DNA of 64,000 bases from CAYQVO01 sp964421085 (GTDB lineage Bacteria > Bdellovibrionota_C > UBA2361 > CAYQVO01): positions 33,222 to 97,221 of the forward strand of contig CAYQVO010000010.1 in NCBI GenBank assembly GCA_964421085.1, written 5' to 3'. Below are positions 35,163 through 45,721 of this stretch, piece by piece; positions within the stretch are counted from its first letter, which is position 1; every line of letters begins with the position of its first letter. The notes beneath the pieces were generated by a model, which was given only the letters and a program-made list of their open reading frames with translations, searched no databases and was not told the DNA's origin. The position numbers and the translations under genes are program-made.

Positions 35163-35669
35163 ATGCGACGACCAGGATATGCATTAATGCTCTTTGCTTT
35201 ATCATCTCTTGCATCGTGTGTTGATGTACCGGGAGGAGGTGGTTACGACCCGTACGGTCCTTCCTATGATGACGGAGGTTATTACTATCCGTCAAACCGC
35301 TATCATGACGGTTACTACGACAGGGATTATTACAGACGAAAACACCTGGAGAAAAAAGTTGATAAACTCGAGGATGAGCTCGAGAGGGAGCGGAGGAAAA
35401 ACGCCGAGGAAGCTGCCAGGCGCAAGGACCATCGGCGGCAGCAGGATATAGAGCGCGCCGAGCGTGAACGGGCTGCGGCAAAACAGCGGGCGGCGGATGA
35501 AGCGGCCGAAAGGCAGCGGATACGCGATCAGGAAGCAGCGCGCAGCAAAGCTGAGCGGGAAGCCCGCGAACGGGAGAAGGAAAGGCATAAGAAAGAGCGC
35601 GACAGCCGCCGATCAGACGATAAAAAGAGCGATAAGCATGGCAGGAAGGCCTCCGGTCCCGGCGGCTGA
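35163..35669 (+). CDS. Coiled-coil lipoprotein, charged and Arg/Glu-rich
   Basis: The 168-residue protein starts with a lipoprotein signal peptide (lipobox 'LASC', Cys19), then a Tyr/Gly/Asp-rich linker ('GGGYDPYGPSYDDGGYYYP'). From about 60 to 155 it is a continuous highly charged helix of Arg, Glu, Ala and Lys, likely a single alpha-helix or coiled coil crossing part of the periplasm. 'ggagg' six bases upstream and the 17-base gap after the DedA gene indicate one operon. No family recognised. Confidence 0.7.
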   Translation: MRRPGYALMLFALSSLASCVDVPGGGGYDPYGPSYDDGGYYYPSNRYHDGYYDRDYYRRKHLEKKVDKLEDELERERRKNAEEAARRKDHRRQQDIERAERERAAAKQRAADEAAERQRIRDQEAARSKAEREAREREKERHKKERDSRRSDDKKSDKHGRKASGPGG

Positions 35670-35700
35670 AAGCGCGATGTGGAAGTGACCGCCGCTGGCG

Positions 35701-36638
35701 TCAAGACTCGTCAACTGCACGGAAATGGGACGGCAGCTCAATCGCTTCCTCTCCATTCAAATGCAACACCAGCACCACCTCAAATTCATTCGCTACATTA
35801 TAATCAGGAATCGACGTGACACGCTCGAAACCATACCGTTTGTACAGCCTCTGCGCATCTTCGTTAGGCGAGCTTACACAAAGATAGAGCCTGTTCCCCA
35901 TCTTATTCCCGGGCATATATTTGACCACCTCGTCCATCAGTCTCGTTCCGATTCCTTTTCCACGGCAGTTTTCATTTACCCAGAGGTATGCAATTTCAGG
36001 AAGATCCAGAAATCCGCGGGGATCAAAGAGGGCAAAACCAATCGGTTCCTTTTCCTCTTCTGTTGAATAGGCGATAAAAATCTTACTCCCCGGCACCCTC
36101 AATTTGTCATAGCATTCGCGGCGCGTGTAGCCATAATGCTGCCAGGGCTCGGTTGCCGACATGCCTCCTGCAAGTCTATACATGATTTTCCATTCCACAT
36201 CCGCGGGATCCTGAACTTCTATGTCGATTTTGAGTTCCCCTTCATGTTCCTTCCGGGACTCGCGTGGAGAGGGCGCATAGTAAGTATCGCTGTTTTTGTT
36301 CCTTGGAGCGCGGCCGTTCAGCTTGAATATTACTTCGGATTGACCTTCGGCGAGATAATCAGAGACGTATTCTTCAATTATTCCGATTGGAGGTTCGCCG
36401 GCAGGTGGATCTCCAAGGCTCTGCCGCACTTCACCAAAGTACGGCTCGACAGGACTACCCTGCCCTATAGGCAGGGTTACATACATTACCGGATTTGTCT
36501 CGCCTGGATTTTCCGCCTTCCATCCGTACTCCAGGGAAAGGCTTCATGGGCCATAAGATAGACCATACGATCCACATCACGGGGAGAGGCGGCAGCAACA
36601 CTGAGCTCCGGCCTGACGACACCGGCGCCATTTGTCAT
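35701..36638 (-). CDS. GNAT acetyltransferase with an N-terminal extension; frame broken at a homopolymer
   Basis: The C-terminal 150 residues are a GNAT domain: 'KIFIAYSTEEEKEPIGFALF', acetyl-CoA motif A 'ENCRGKGIGTRLMDE' and motif B 'NEDAQRLYKRYGFERV'. Two frames make up the gene: 36638 to about 36540 ('MTNGAGVVRPELSVAAAS', 'MVYLMAHEAF') and about 36540 to 35701 ('LEYGWKAENPGETNP' onward). They join if the AAA at 36539-36541 (TTT on the coding strand) is one base too short. Otherwise the second part would start at ATG 36486 in a TAATG overlap. The substrate is unknown. Confidence 0.7.
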
Positions 36639-36735
36639 GGACGCTGCCCCGAGATCCGGTGTCCAGTCTTCATTATGCCCTGTTGCAGCACCCAGCCCAG
36701 TCATACTGCTTCTGTTCTCTCTAAACGTCCGTCAA

Positions 36736-38340
36736 TCACGCTCGATAAGCCGCCGGCTCAACCAGCTCGCTCTGCAGATCCCACTGATTCTCCTCGATCA
36801 TCCTCTGCATCATTCTGAGGCAGAGGTTCATCTGCTCTTCAAGCCTCACGTCGATTGTTCCAAGGATCCATCGATCGTGATTATCTATATAGTCGCGCAT
36901 CTCTTTCACACCGTCGTAACCCACGATCTTCATGTGATCCCGGAACTTCAATCCTTCGCGGCCCGCATGAATGATTGCGCTCCGCACACCAAGGGCCATG
37001 TCATCGTTGCACGCGAATACCCCGTCCAGCGCGACGTTTCCTTTGCCGCCCGCACGCCGGAACGCCTTCAATGCCGCTTCCCTCGCCTTCTGACGATCAT
37101 AGTGGAGGTCTTCCGTTTCATTGATCTTCACTTCCGGGAAGTGCATTCGAAGCTCCTCGCGGAAACTTTCGCATCGATTGCTCTCCCAGGTGGTTGATGA
37201 GCCCTTCAAGATCAGCATCGAAGGCTTTTTCACCTGCTGCTCTTCGAAATAATCGATGAAAAGCTGCGCTGCGAGCCGCCCTCCTTTCCTTTCATCTCCC
37301 CCGACAAACGGCGGAAGCCGGGTATCTTTCAGATCGGACCGCTTCATATCGACATCGAAGAGCACAATAGGCGTTCGTCCCTTGCTGTAAAAGTCAAGGA
37401 GTTGATGATGGTGATGGTCCGGGTCGACAGGGATAATAATTACACCATCGGCGTTCACATGACCTTTCGCAATCTGATCGAAGATGCTCCAGAGTTCAAC
37501 GGAATCGAAACTCCTCGAAGGAAGTTTCGGTATCGTTACATAAGTGCTTGTCCTGATTTTGCCTGCTCCAATAATCAGCCGCTCGAGGACGTCGGCATAA
37601 AATGGCTTTGATTCCATCGCCGGGGAAATGAATATTATGGACTTGAGATCCTGCCGGGGAAATACAGGATGGCCTGCATCGGCGTCTTCTCCGGCGCTTT
37701 CTTTTGCGCGCTTCGCCGCTTTGTGGTTATGCCATTCTTCCTCGATTAGATCGGCAAGCCATTCGAGCCGGCCCGATTCTCTCACTTCCGTTTCATCGAT
37801 AAGAATCGTTATCGCATGTGCTGGAAGAACATTTCCATTCAGCGAAAAGGAGACCGGGCCCGGCTGTTTCTTTCCGGGATTTGTCCGCTTGAAGAGTCTA
37901 TTCGCCAGAGACTGTCCTTTCACATCGGCGCCGAAAACATCGCAGAGCCATCCCGTCTGTTTGTAGAGCGCGTCGTCAAGCGAAGAGGCAAGTGTTCCTT
38001 TCTTCCCGGACAAAAGCGGCGCCACACCCTTCTCCCGGTTTCGCCATGCCGCCGCTCTAAGCACAGCGACGGAAAGGGCCTGAACAGCGGATGTCCACTG
38101 AAACGTCGCGGCGCCGGGATATGCTCCGCTGTACCGCCCGCGGACTGCCTGAATGGAATAATTAAGAGGAGTGTAAATAAAGAGGGACCGGGTAAGTTCG
38201 AAGCCTCCATCAGACTCTCTCTTGCTGAACCAAAGGCATATGCGTGCCGGCGCATGTTCTGCTGAAGTCTTCACGATTCTTAGCGGCTGTGGCGCTGATG
38301 CACTGTTCATGAAATTTAACTGCCGAAGAGACAATTTCGA
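36736..38340 (-). CDS. Cytoplasmic protein with a periplasmic-binding-protein (sugar-binding) domain and a novel N-terminal half
   Basis: From ATG 38340 (ribosome site 'aaggag' upstream) the protein has 534 residues. The C-terminal part (about 225-525) is a type I periplasmic-binding fold as in LacI regulators and ribose-binding proteins: 'DGVIIIPVDPD', 'TPIVLFDVDMK', 'FVGGDERKGGRLAAQLFIDY', 'DGVFACNDDMALGVRSAI', 'KIVGYDGVKEMRDYI'. There is no signal peptide and no LacI helix-turn-helix. The N-terminal half contains a conserved-looking 'FELTRSLFIYTPLNYSIQAV' segment and no recognised domain. It may be a sugar-responsive regulator or adaptor. It is alone on its strand. Confidence 0.7.
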   Translation of the reverse strand, partial: SKLSLRQLNFMNSASAPQPLRIVKTSAEHAPARICLWFSKRESDGGFELTRSLFIYTPLNYSIQAVRGRYSGAYPGAATFQWTSAVQALSVAVLRAAAWRNREKGVAPLLSGKKGTLASSLDDALYKQTGWLCDVFGADVKGQSLANRLFKRTNPGKKQPGPVSFSLNGNVLPAHAITILIDETEVRESGRLEWLADLIEEEWHNHKAAKRAKESAGEDADAGHPVFPRQDLKSIIFISPAMESKPFYADVLERLIIGAGKIRTSTYVTIPKLPSRSFDSVELWSIFDQIAKGHVNADGVIIIPVDPDHHHHQLLDFYSKGRTPIVLFDVDMKRSDLKDTRLPPFVGGDERKGGRLAAQLFIDYFEEQQVKKPSMLILKGSSTTWESNRCESFREELRMHFPEVKINETEDLHYDRQKAREAALKAFRRAGGKGNVALDGVFACNDDMALGVRSAIIHAGREGLKFRDHMKIVGYDGVKEMRDYIDNHDRWILGTIDVRLEEQMNLCLRMMQRMIEENQWDLQSELVEPAAYRA

Positions 38341-38564
38341 CATAAGGATAACATCTCCTTTCTCTTGCCTCACCTTCCCGGATAACTAATTGTATTGAGG
38401 AGCAAAATGCCAGTCAAACTGGACTTCAGCTGAAAGGCGGCAAAAACGGACACTCTGAAATCATGACTGAAATTAATCTGGCAGTAGAAAGGGCGGTAGT
38501 TTAGACTGAGCGCCGAACTCGGGCAGTGAAAACATCCATGCTTACGGGTTGTTGGAATCGAAAA

Positions 38565-41500
38565 ATGAGACTGAAGACGTTTCTTTCCACCGCCGTTATT
38601 TCATTCATGCTGCTGGTTTCAGCTCGCAGCCTGTGCCTCGCGCAGGAAAACATGTACGTGCCGGATCAGCTGAAGCCCTGGGCAGGCTGGGTAAAGGAGG
38701 AAATCCGGGATTTTCAGTGCGCAGTGGCCAGGGAGTCGAAACAGTGCGTCTGGCCCGCGCAGATTATGCTTGATCTCTCGAACAAGGGAGGAAAGTTCGA
38801 ATATACGGTTTCGCTTGATACGCCCGGCGAGATTGCGCTTCCATCCGCGAAAGAAGCGCGCCCTTTCAACATTGCCGTTGTAACAGGAGGGAAAACTGTC
38901 CCGGCCAAAGTCGCGTTCGGGAAGGATGGCGTGTTGATCCGCCTCGAAAAAGGCGTTTCATCGATAACCGGAAATTTCTTATGGTCTCCCATGCCCGCGA
39001 ATCTGAATCTTCCATCAGGCGCCGCTTTGATCTCCCTCAAAGTTGACGGGAAGGATGTTCCCTTTCCCCGGATCGGAGGCGATGGAAAACTGTGGCTCCG
39101 GGAAGAATTGGAAGAGCAAAAGGAGGAGCAGGACAGACTGAGGATAGAGGTGTTCCGACAGCTNNNNNNNNNNNNNNNNNNNNNCGGACTCGGAACTATA
39201 CTCCGGGAATCATCACGCCCGGGAACAGTCTGCCCATTCAGGTAATAAGCCCGGAACTCCCGTACCAGTTCGGTCCTGATTACTCGCTGACGCTTCAGCT
39301 CAAGCCGGGCACCCGCCATATGACTGTGGACTCAGTGCTTCCCGAACCGCCTTCAGCGTTATCGCCTGTCTCGACCACGGCCGAGGGCTGGCCTGACAAA
39401 GAGATCTGGCTGTGGAACCCTTCCGAGATCTTCCGTTCTGTGGAGATATCGGGAGGCACGCCCGTGGATCCCGCGCGTCTCAATGTCCCGCCGCGATTCA
39501 GGGGAAAGCCGGCATACGCGCTTCAGAAGGGGCAGTCGCTTGAATTCCATGAACAACGGAGGGCAGAGATCAATCCGCCCCCGAATCTTCTCAGCGTATA
39601 CAGAACACTCTGGCTTGAACTCGATGGCAGTTCTCTGGTCACAAAAGATTCCATCACAGGTTCGATGAATCAGGTCTGGCGAATAAATACCGGCAAAGAT
39701 CTTGTTCTCGACAGGATCGAAGTCGCAGGCATACCGCAGGTAATCACACAGGGAACAAAAGGCGCGGCAGGAGTCGAACTGCGCAGTCAGAATGTCGCAG
39801 TAAATGCGGAAGGCCATGTTGAAGCTCCGGGCAGATTCAAAGCTGTGGGATGGGATTTCAACGCGCACTCACTCAACATCTCCCTCCGGCTGCCGCCGGG
39901 ATGGTCGCTCTTCGAAGCGGAAGGGACCGACAGCATTTCCTGGAGCTGGGTGACATCCTGGAACCTTCTCGACGTCTTTCTCATCCTTTTAACCGGCGTC
40001 ATCAGCGCGCACCTTTTCGGCGTTGTTACCGGCACTGCAGCAGTGCTTGGACTGGTGCTTGCCCACGGTGAACCTGATGTTCCACGTCTTATGTGGTTTC
40101 ATCTTCTCATCGCGTGCGCGATTCTTCGCTTCGTACCCAGGGAAAAAGCCGCCGTCTTTTACAGCTTTGCCAGGTTCTACTTTTACGCGACCATTGGGGT
40201 GCTTTTCCCTGTTCTCGCCGCATTTGCATTTAATCAGCTCAACACGGCCTTTTTTCCGCATCTTCCGGCGGGATTCAATGAGACCTGGGGCGAACTGCGT
40301 GTAATTTATGAATTCATTGAAGATTTCTTTCTCGTCTGGCCGGTTTTTCTTCTTGCGGTATGGGCGCTCATTCCGAACGCCGAACGGGGACATTACTGGA
40401 AGTGGGCGCTTTTCGGACTCATCACGTTCGGCGTGTATTTCTTCGTGCAAATCATCACATCTACCTACTTCGAGACCATGGAACTCCAGACCATGGAACT
40501 GGATGGCTTCACTCCGGATATGATGCAGATGCCTGATGCCGCTCCTCCACCTTCGCCCCGAAAAATGCAGAAGGGGAAGGCCCTGCCTTCGACAAGATCG
40601 GCTGCTTCGGCGAAAGAAGCGGTTCCTCCCGCCATGCCTGAGGAACTAATCCAGGTCGACCCTAAGGCGGTAATCCAGACTGGACGCGGACTTCCCTCCT
40701 GGAACTGGAAAGAGATATCTCTCGCCTGGAACGGCGAGGTGGCTGAAGACCAGGACGTCCGGCTGTATCTGGTTTCTCCTGCTTTGAACGGTGCGGTTGC
40801 CGTACTCAGGGTCATTCTGCTTCTTTTCCTTGCAATGTCCTTCCTGACAAAGGGAAGGCGGTTCATTGCACGCGCAGTTCCCGCAGCATGCCTTCTTTAT
40901 ATGCTCTCAGTCCCGCCTGCTTACGCCCAGACCTTTCCGCCTCGGGAGATGCTTGACGACCTGAAGGCCCGGATTCAGAAAGAGCAGTGCCAGGCCGACT
41001 GTTCCTCTTTAAACTCGATAAAGATCACTCTGCAGGGCGATGATGCGGTAATTGAGGCCAGAGTAAGCAGCCGGGGATCCGGTTCGATTGCTCTGCTCGG
41101 ACCGGCAGAGCAGTTGTCAATCGCGGCGGTTTCACTCGATGGCGCCGATTTAAAAGCGCTTCGAAGAGAAGCTGACGGAACTATCCGGGCACGCATCCCG
41201 GATGGAGTTCACACGCTTCGCGCCTCCGGCAAAATGGCGCCGCGTAATCCTGTAAATCTGGTCTTCACCGACTTGCCGCAGTTTATCGAACTCGACGCTC
41301 CGGGATGGGATGTCGACGGTCTTACTGCAGGAGGTCTTGCAGGTTCGTCCCTGCAGCTTGCGCGGACAAAGAAGGCGGAGACAAAGGGAAGTGAGCTTAT
41401 TGAAACATCCCCGCCGCCCTGGCTTATCGTGCAGCGGGAATTCCAGATAGGCCTTCCATGGAAGATACTTACTACCGTAGCGCGAACCGGAGATGCGCGC

Positions 41501-42742
41501 CGGGCGGTTATTGAAAAAGTGCCCCTATTCCCCGGTGAATTCCTGCTCAGCGACAATATCAGGGTTGAAAATGGTGAAGCCGTGCTGAGTTTCGGATTCG
41601 GCGAGACTCAAAAACGATGGGAAAGCACTATTCAGGAAAGCCCTGTTCTCGAACTTCGCGCCCCTGATATCGCAAAAAGCACGCAGATGCGAATTTCCGA
41701 GGAGTGGACTCTTCGCTGCTCTCCCATATTCACCTGCGATATTTCCGGCATCAGGCCTCAAGCCTCGACCTTGAGAGGGGAATCTGCGAGACAGTGGAAA
41801 CCTTTCCCGGGAGACCATGTACGGGTTGAGATCCGCAGGCCTGCGGGGGTAGAGGGCAGGAGCCTTACCATCACTTCCGTGAACTATAGGGCTGCTCCTG
41901 GTGAAAGGATTCTCGCCGGAGACATCAGCTTTTCTTATACGAGTTCAAAAAGCGGTTACCTGAAGGTGGAAGTTCCTCCGGCTTCATCGCTGCAGAAGTT
42001 CGCCATAGACGGCATAAAGCAGGTCTCCTCTTTGAAGGACGGCGTACTGCGGGTACCTGTTACTACCGGGGCGCATAATGTCAATGTGGAGTTCTCGATG
42101 CCGTTTTCATTCGGCCTGTATACTTCAGTACCTCCCGTCTCTCTTGGGGAGCCTTCGGCCAATGTCCGGATCACTGCCGCCATGCCGCAGAATCGCTGGC
42201 TTCTTTTCTGCGGCGGCCCGGCGTGGGGTCCGGTTGTGCTCTTATGGACGAAACTTCTCTTCCTTCTGATCTTCGCTTTCCTTCTCGGCAGAAAGGGAAT
42301 CAATCCTCCCGGCACTCTCGGATGGCTGCTTCTTGGACTCGGCCTTGTTACCCTGCCGGTTGTCTCAATTGGAGTTGTTGTTGTATGGTTCATGGCCTTT
42401 CGATACCGGAGCACGCATCGCCCCGGCGGAAAGAAAGCGTTTAATCTAACGCAAACCGCTCTTGTGGTTCTTACTATCCTGATGCTTGGCGTGCTTTACG
42501 AGGCCGTGAAGACAGGACTCATACTGAGCCCGGACATGACTATCCTCGGAAACAACTCGTACGGAAGTCAATTGAACTGGTACGTGGATTATGCGGGCGC
42601 AGGACTGCCCTCCCCCTGGATTCTCACTCTTCCCATGTGGGCATGGCGTGTGCTCATGCTGCTCTGGTCTGCGTGGCTTGTGAGCGCGCTGTTGAAGTGG
42701 CTCCGCTGGGGTTATTCGGCGTTTACATCAGGAGGCGCCTGA
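38565..42742 (+). CDS. Very large exported/membrane protein (about 1,390 residues), unknown family, with scaffold gap
   Basis: ATG 38565 gives a signal peptide (MRLKTFLSTAVISFMLLVSA...), better than the GTG at 38526. The frame up to 39163 and the frame from 39185 to 42742 are joined across 21 N. Layout: N-terminal beta-rich domain; a second periplasmic domain ending near 'LPPGWSLFEAEG'; a block of seven or so membrane helices; a Pro/Ala/Lys-rich linker; another helix; a long beta-rich periplasmic domain (about 770-1220); and four to five C-terminal helices. Two repeats of a membrane-plus-beta-domain design are suggested. I do not recognise the family. Context gives no function. Confidence 0.75.
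39164..39184. other. Scaffold gap (21 N)
   Basis: Lies inside the large membrane-protein gene near its codon 200. Keeping the frame requires a true length with remainder 1 on division by 3, so 21 is not exact. Confidence 0.98.
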
Positions 42743-42829
42743 CAGGGTCAGTCCGGAACAGCTGGTTAACGACTGGTGATAATTGATGGTGCGCCCGTTA
42801 CAGACGGCGGCGTTCTTTGCGTCAGTAAT

Positions 42830-43606
42830 TCAGGACGGCACGCAGGTGCCCACCAGTGCCGTCTGATACGAATTGTCCCTGTACATCTGTATGGCTGCAG
42901 CAGGATCTCCGTGGTAAATGAGCTGCCCTCGGGATAGAAGAGCCACCTTGTCGGCGCGCTCCTCCATAAGTTTTATGTTATGGCTCACTATTACGACGGT
43001 TTTGCCTGCCTCGAGGAACCTGGCGAAAACGTGTTTACACTTCTCCTGAAATCTCTCGTCACCCACAGCCAGAATCTCGTCAACCAGCAGAATATCGGGA
43101 TCGATGTCCACCGCGACGCTGAACCCAAGCCTCGCATACATGCCTGAGGAGTAATACTTGACGGGGGTTGTGGCGAATTCAGTCAACTCGGCAAACTCCA
43201 GAATGTGTTCCACGCGCGAGCGGATATAATCACGGGATTTCTGATGCAGCGAGCCATTGAGGAAAATGTTCTCGATGGCGTTCATCTCGGGATCGAAGCC
43301 CGCGCCAAGTTCAATGAGCGACGAGACGCTGCCATCTACCGCCACCGTTCCCCGTGTCGGCACAAGCACACCCGCAAGGACTTTCAAAAGAGTACTCTTG
43401 CCGCTCCCATTGCTTCCGATTACGCCAAGAACAGTCCCCTTCTCGACTGCGAGAGAAACTCCCGAAAGCGCGTCGAATGTAGAGTAATGTTTGCGCAGTC
43501 CATGCTTGAAAAACTTGAGAAGAGACTCCTTCAGCGACGTAGGTCTTTCTTTGTAGGACCTGTATGCAACGGTTATATCCTTTATGTCGATAGCGTTGGG
43601 CGTCAC
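42830..43606 (-). CDS. Polysaccharide ABC exporter ATPase, Wzt/TagH/KpsT-like
   Basis: From GTG 43606, seven bases after the permease stop and preceded by 'gagagag', the protein has 258 residues. It carries Walker A 'GSNGSGKST', signature 'YSSGMYARLGF' (the degenerate 'SSGM' form typical of polysaccharide exporters), Walker B 'DILLVDEILAVGD' and the switch histidine in 'VIVSHN'. It lacks the C-terminal carbohydrate-binding domain of O9a-type Wzt, so export is probably carrier-lipid based without terminal-cap recognition. A longer frame beginning at 43693 would overlap the permease and is unlikely. Confidence 0.9.
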   Translation of the reverse strand: MTPNAIDIKDITVAYRSYKERPTSLKESLLKFFKHGLRKHYSTFDALSGVSLAVEKGTVLGVIGSNGSGKSTLLKVLAGVLVPTRGTVAVDGSVSSLIELGAGFDPEMNAIENIFLNGSLHQKSRDYIRSRVEHILEFAELTEFATTPVKYYSSGMYARLGFSVAVDIDPDILLVDEILAVGDERFQEKCKHVFARFLEAGKTVVIVSHNIKLMEERADKVALLSRGQLIYHGDPAAAIQMYRDNSYQTALVGTCVPS

Positions 43607-43613
43607 TGCTCTC

Positions 43614-44411
43614 TCATATAAAATACATAAACTTGCTCTCGGATCTGTGGAAGATCCACAAGCCCGATGCCAGGACAAGGAGCGCACCGGCAAAATTCAC
43701 AAAAAAAATCGACGCATCCGGAAGAACTCCATCGTAAAAAATCACTCTGATGAACTCGATTTCACAAAAAAGAGGATTAAGAACGACAAGGTATTTCACC
43801 AGCCACGCAGGAAGCATCTCCCTCTGGTAAAGGACGGGCGAGAGAAAATAAAGAGCTGACATTGCGACTTCGGTGAGATGAAGCGTATCGTCGAAAAACA
43901 CGTTGCTCGTAGCCAGTATAAGCGAAACTCCGACTACAACGCATAGAAACGGGAGCAGCATCACCGGGAATGCCAGAACAATCCAGGAAATCGGACGCTG
44001 AAATACAAGCATCAGGATCAGGAGAGGAATCAAAGCCAGGAAGAAATTCACGAGATTCGAACACACGAGCGAAATTATGAAGATGTATTTCGGAAGCGGT
44101 ATCTGGCTGAACAGACGCGAATTCGCGCGGATGTTGTTCAACGACATCATGACTGTGGAACTGAAGTAATTCCAGGCCAGGAGGCCCGCGAACAGAAAGA
44201 TCGCGAAGTCTTTAATCGGCATCCTCATGATGTTGGAGAATACAACGGCAAGCACCGCCATCATTCCCAGCGGATGAAGCATGGTCCAGAGATACCCAAG
44301 CGAGGACCGCTTGTACTTCGTCCGCAGATCCCTGAGTACAGACTGCTTCAGAAACTCCCTGTAGGCATATATCTGATAGAAAAAATCGAGAAAAAAGTGC
44401 GTTTTCTGCAT
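43614..44411 (-). CDS. Polysaccharide ABC exporter permease, Wzm/TagG-like
   Basis: The 265-residue protein has six membrane helices of the ABC-2 family. The N-terminal 'LRDLRTKYKRSSLGYLWTMLHP' is the amphipathic interface-helix motif shared by Wzm, TagG and KpsM. It forms an operon with the ATPase at 42830. It should move a lipid-linked surface glycan across the inner membrane. Confidence 0.9.
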   Translation of the reverse strand: MQKTHFFLDFFYQIYAYREFLKQSVLRDLRTKYKRSSLGYLWTMLHPLGMMAVLAVVFSNIMRMPIKDFAIFLFAGLLAWNYFSSTVMMSLNNIRANSRLFSQIPLPKYIFIISLVCSNLVNFFLALIPLLILMLVFQRPISWIVLAFPVMLLPFLCVVVGVSLILATSNVFFDDTLHLTEVAMSALYFLSPVLYQREMLPAWLVKYLVVLNPLFCEIEFIRVIFYDGVLPDASIFFVNFAGALLVLASGLWIFHRSESKFMYFI

Positions 44412-44717
44412 TGTACCCTGCCAAGCCGTTCTTACTTAATACGACACATCGGCGTTCGGTTCAAGTTTGGCTGCCCCGTGCCGGAAGGATCGGTTCGAAG
44501 ACCGCATTCCCCGGCATTCGCTGTATTCCCGTGACAGGATTCATTTCCGCGAGAGACCTTGTTTCTGCGGACTTCAGCGTTGGGCACTCTCATTCGGGGG
44601 ATCACTGATGTCAACCTTCCTGCCCTGCGACGGCATCGTGACTGCCCTTGCTCCATATGCCGGAAATACGACGAACAAGGGCTGATAAAGCCCTGCAATC
44701 CAGTCGCCCCTGAGCTG
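44412..44717. other. Intergenic stretch between permease and broken membrane-protein gene
   Basis: No coding frame with a plausible product is seen on either strand. It probably contains the promoter of the ABC exporter on the minus strand, but I could not place hexamers with confidence. Confidence 0.4.
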
Positions 44718-45631
44718 TCACCCCTCGTATGGAGGTGCGAGGTTGTTAAGGAGGAAAACGCCTGGACCCGAGAGCAGGAGGCACTTTTCAGACACTGTGA
44801 ATTGCGGCGCTTCGGGTCTGCTGCCGATGCCGATGAGAATAACGATCAGAAAAAAAGCCGGAAGAAAAACGAAATTGAAAAAAAGAAATTATGCCACAGG
44901 AACAGAGAGGATTTTCGCACGAGCTCCCACCACGCGGCGCAGTCGGCGACATTGAAATAATTGGACAGAATACTTACAACAGACCGGGTATTGGAATTTA
45001 TGAAGGGTATTCCGAATACGCGGGACAGCAGCACGTTTGACACAACCGAGACTCAAGACACCGATTCCGATCCCTGCAAACAGGATCCGAAGCGCTGAAT
45101 TTTTTCCTCAATAACATGCAGGATGAGAAAGGATATGATGGAGAATGGGACAATCGCCGCATAATTGCAGGGGAGACCTGCCCAGTACATCGTTCCCGGA
45201 TAGGTGCATAATAACCATGCTCCTGTTGCCTGCACTTTCGGTCCGTATCTCCCGCCAGGAAAGAGCACCAAGAGTCAGAACGCCGCACCTGCAAGGAGGA
45301 TATCAGTCAGGAAGGCTCCTGTCTCATAATCGATCAAATTCACCGGGGGAAAGGCCGGAAGAGGATAAAGAACACGACGCAGCATGACACTCTGTTCCCA
45401 CGCGGTCCTGTCCTCTCCGGCAATCATTTTGAAACATGAAATAAAATGAGGGTCGTCCATGTTCACAAGATAGCCGCAATGCTCAGTAGCCCGGGGCTGC
45501 GAGAATGTTGCGGCATAAGGGGCGAGGGTTCCTGCACTGACCCAGCAGAAAAACAGGAGGACAAGGAAGGCGGAAACGGAGTGACAGAGGGCGCCGCAAA
45601 CGCAACGATCTTTTCGGGACGGGCAGTTCAA
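44718..45631 (-). pseudogene. Broken gene for a polytopic membrane glycosyltransferase-like protein
   Basis: The frame starting at 45631 shows a membrane helix ('SAFLVLLFFCWVSAGTLAPY'), then 'YLVNMDDPHFISCFKMIAGE', resembling the first periplasmic loop of GT39/PMT-like mannosyltransferase-type proteins, and 'GAWLLCTYPGTMYWAGLP'. Two in-frame TGA codons (45275-45277 and 45053-45055) interrupt it, and after 44848 coding continues only in the -1 frame ('LIVILIGIG', to a stop at 44718). Breaks coincide with or lie near homopolymers (T6 at 45100-45105, A7 at 44850-44856 on the plus strand). Either decay or sequencing error; the protein is also shorter than the family. Confidence 0.6.
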
Positions 45632-45721
45632 TGCAGTTTCCTTTTATTCCGGACTTAAAAGGCAACAGGCAGATTACGAACTTTGTCAAGCCTGAGACCC
45701 CCGCAAAACGGGACTCTCTCT

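Noticed and set aside
35659..35700. Hairpin between the coiled-coil lipoprotein and the GNAT gene as a bidirectional terminator
   Set aside because: A cggcgg/ccgccg pairing exists, but the loop is long and no T tract follows on either strand.
45053..45277. In-frame TGA codons as possible selenocysteine or recoded Trp sites
   Set aside because: No SECIS-like hairpin was evident, TGA is used as a normal stop elsewhere (for example sctJ's upstream neighbour and the GT4 gene), and homopolymer frame errors explain the region better.
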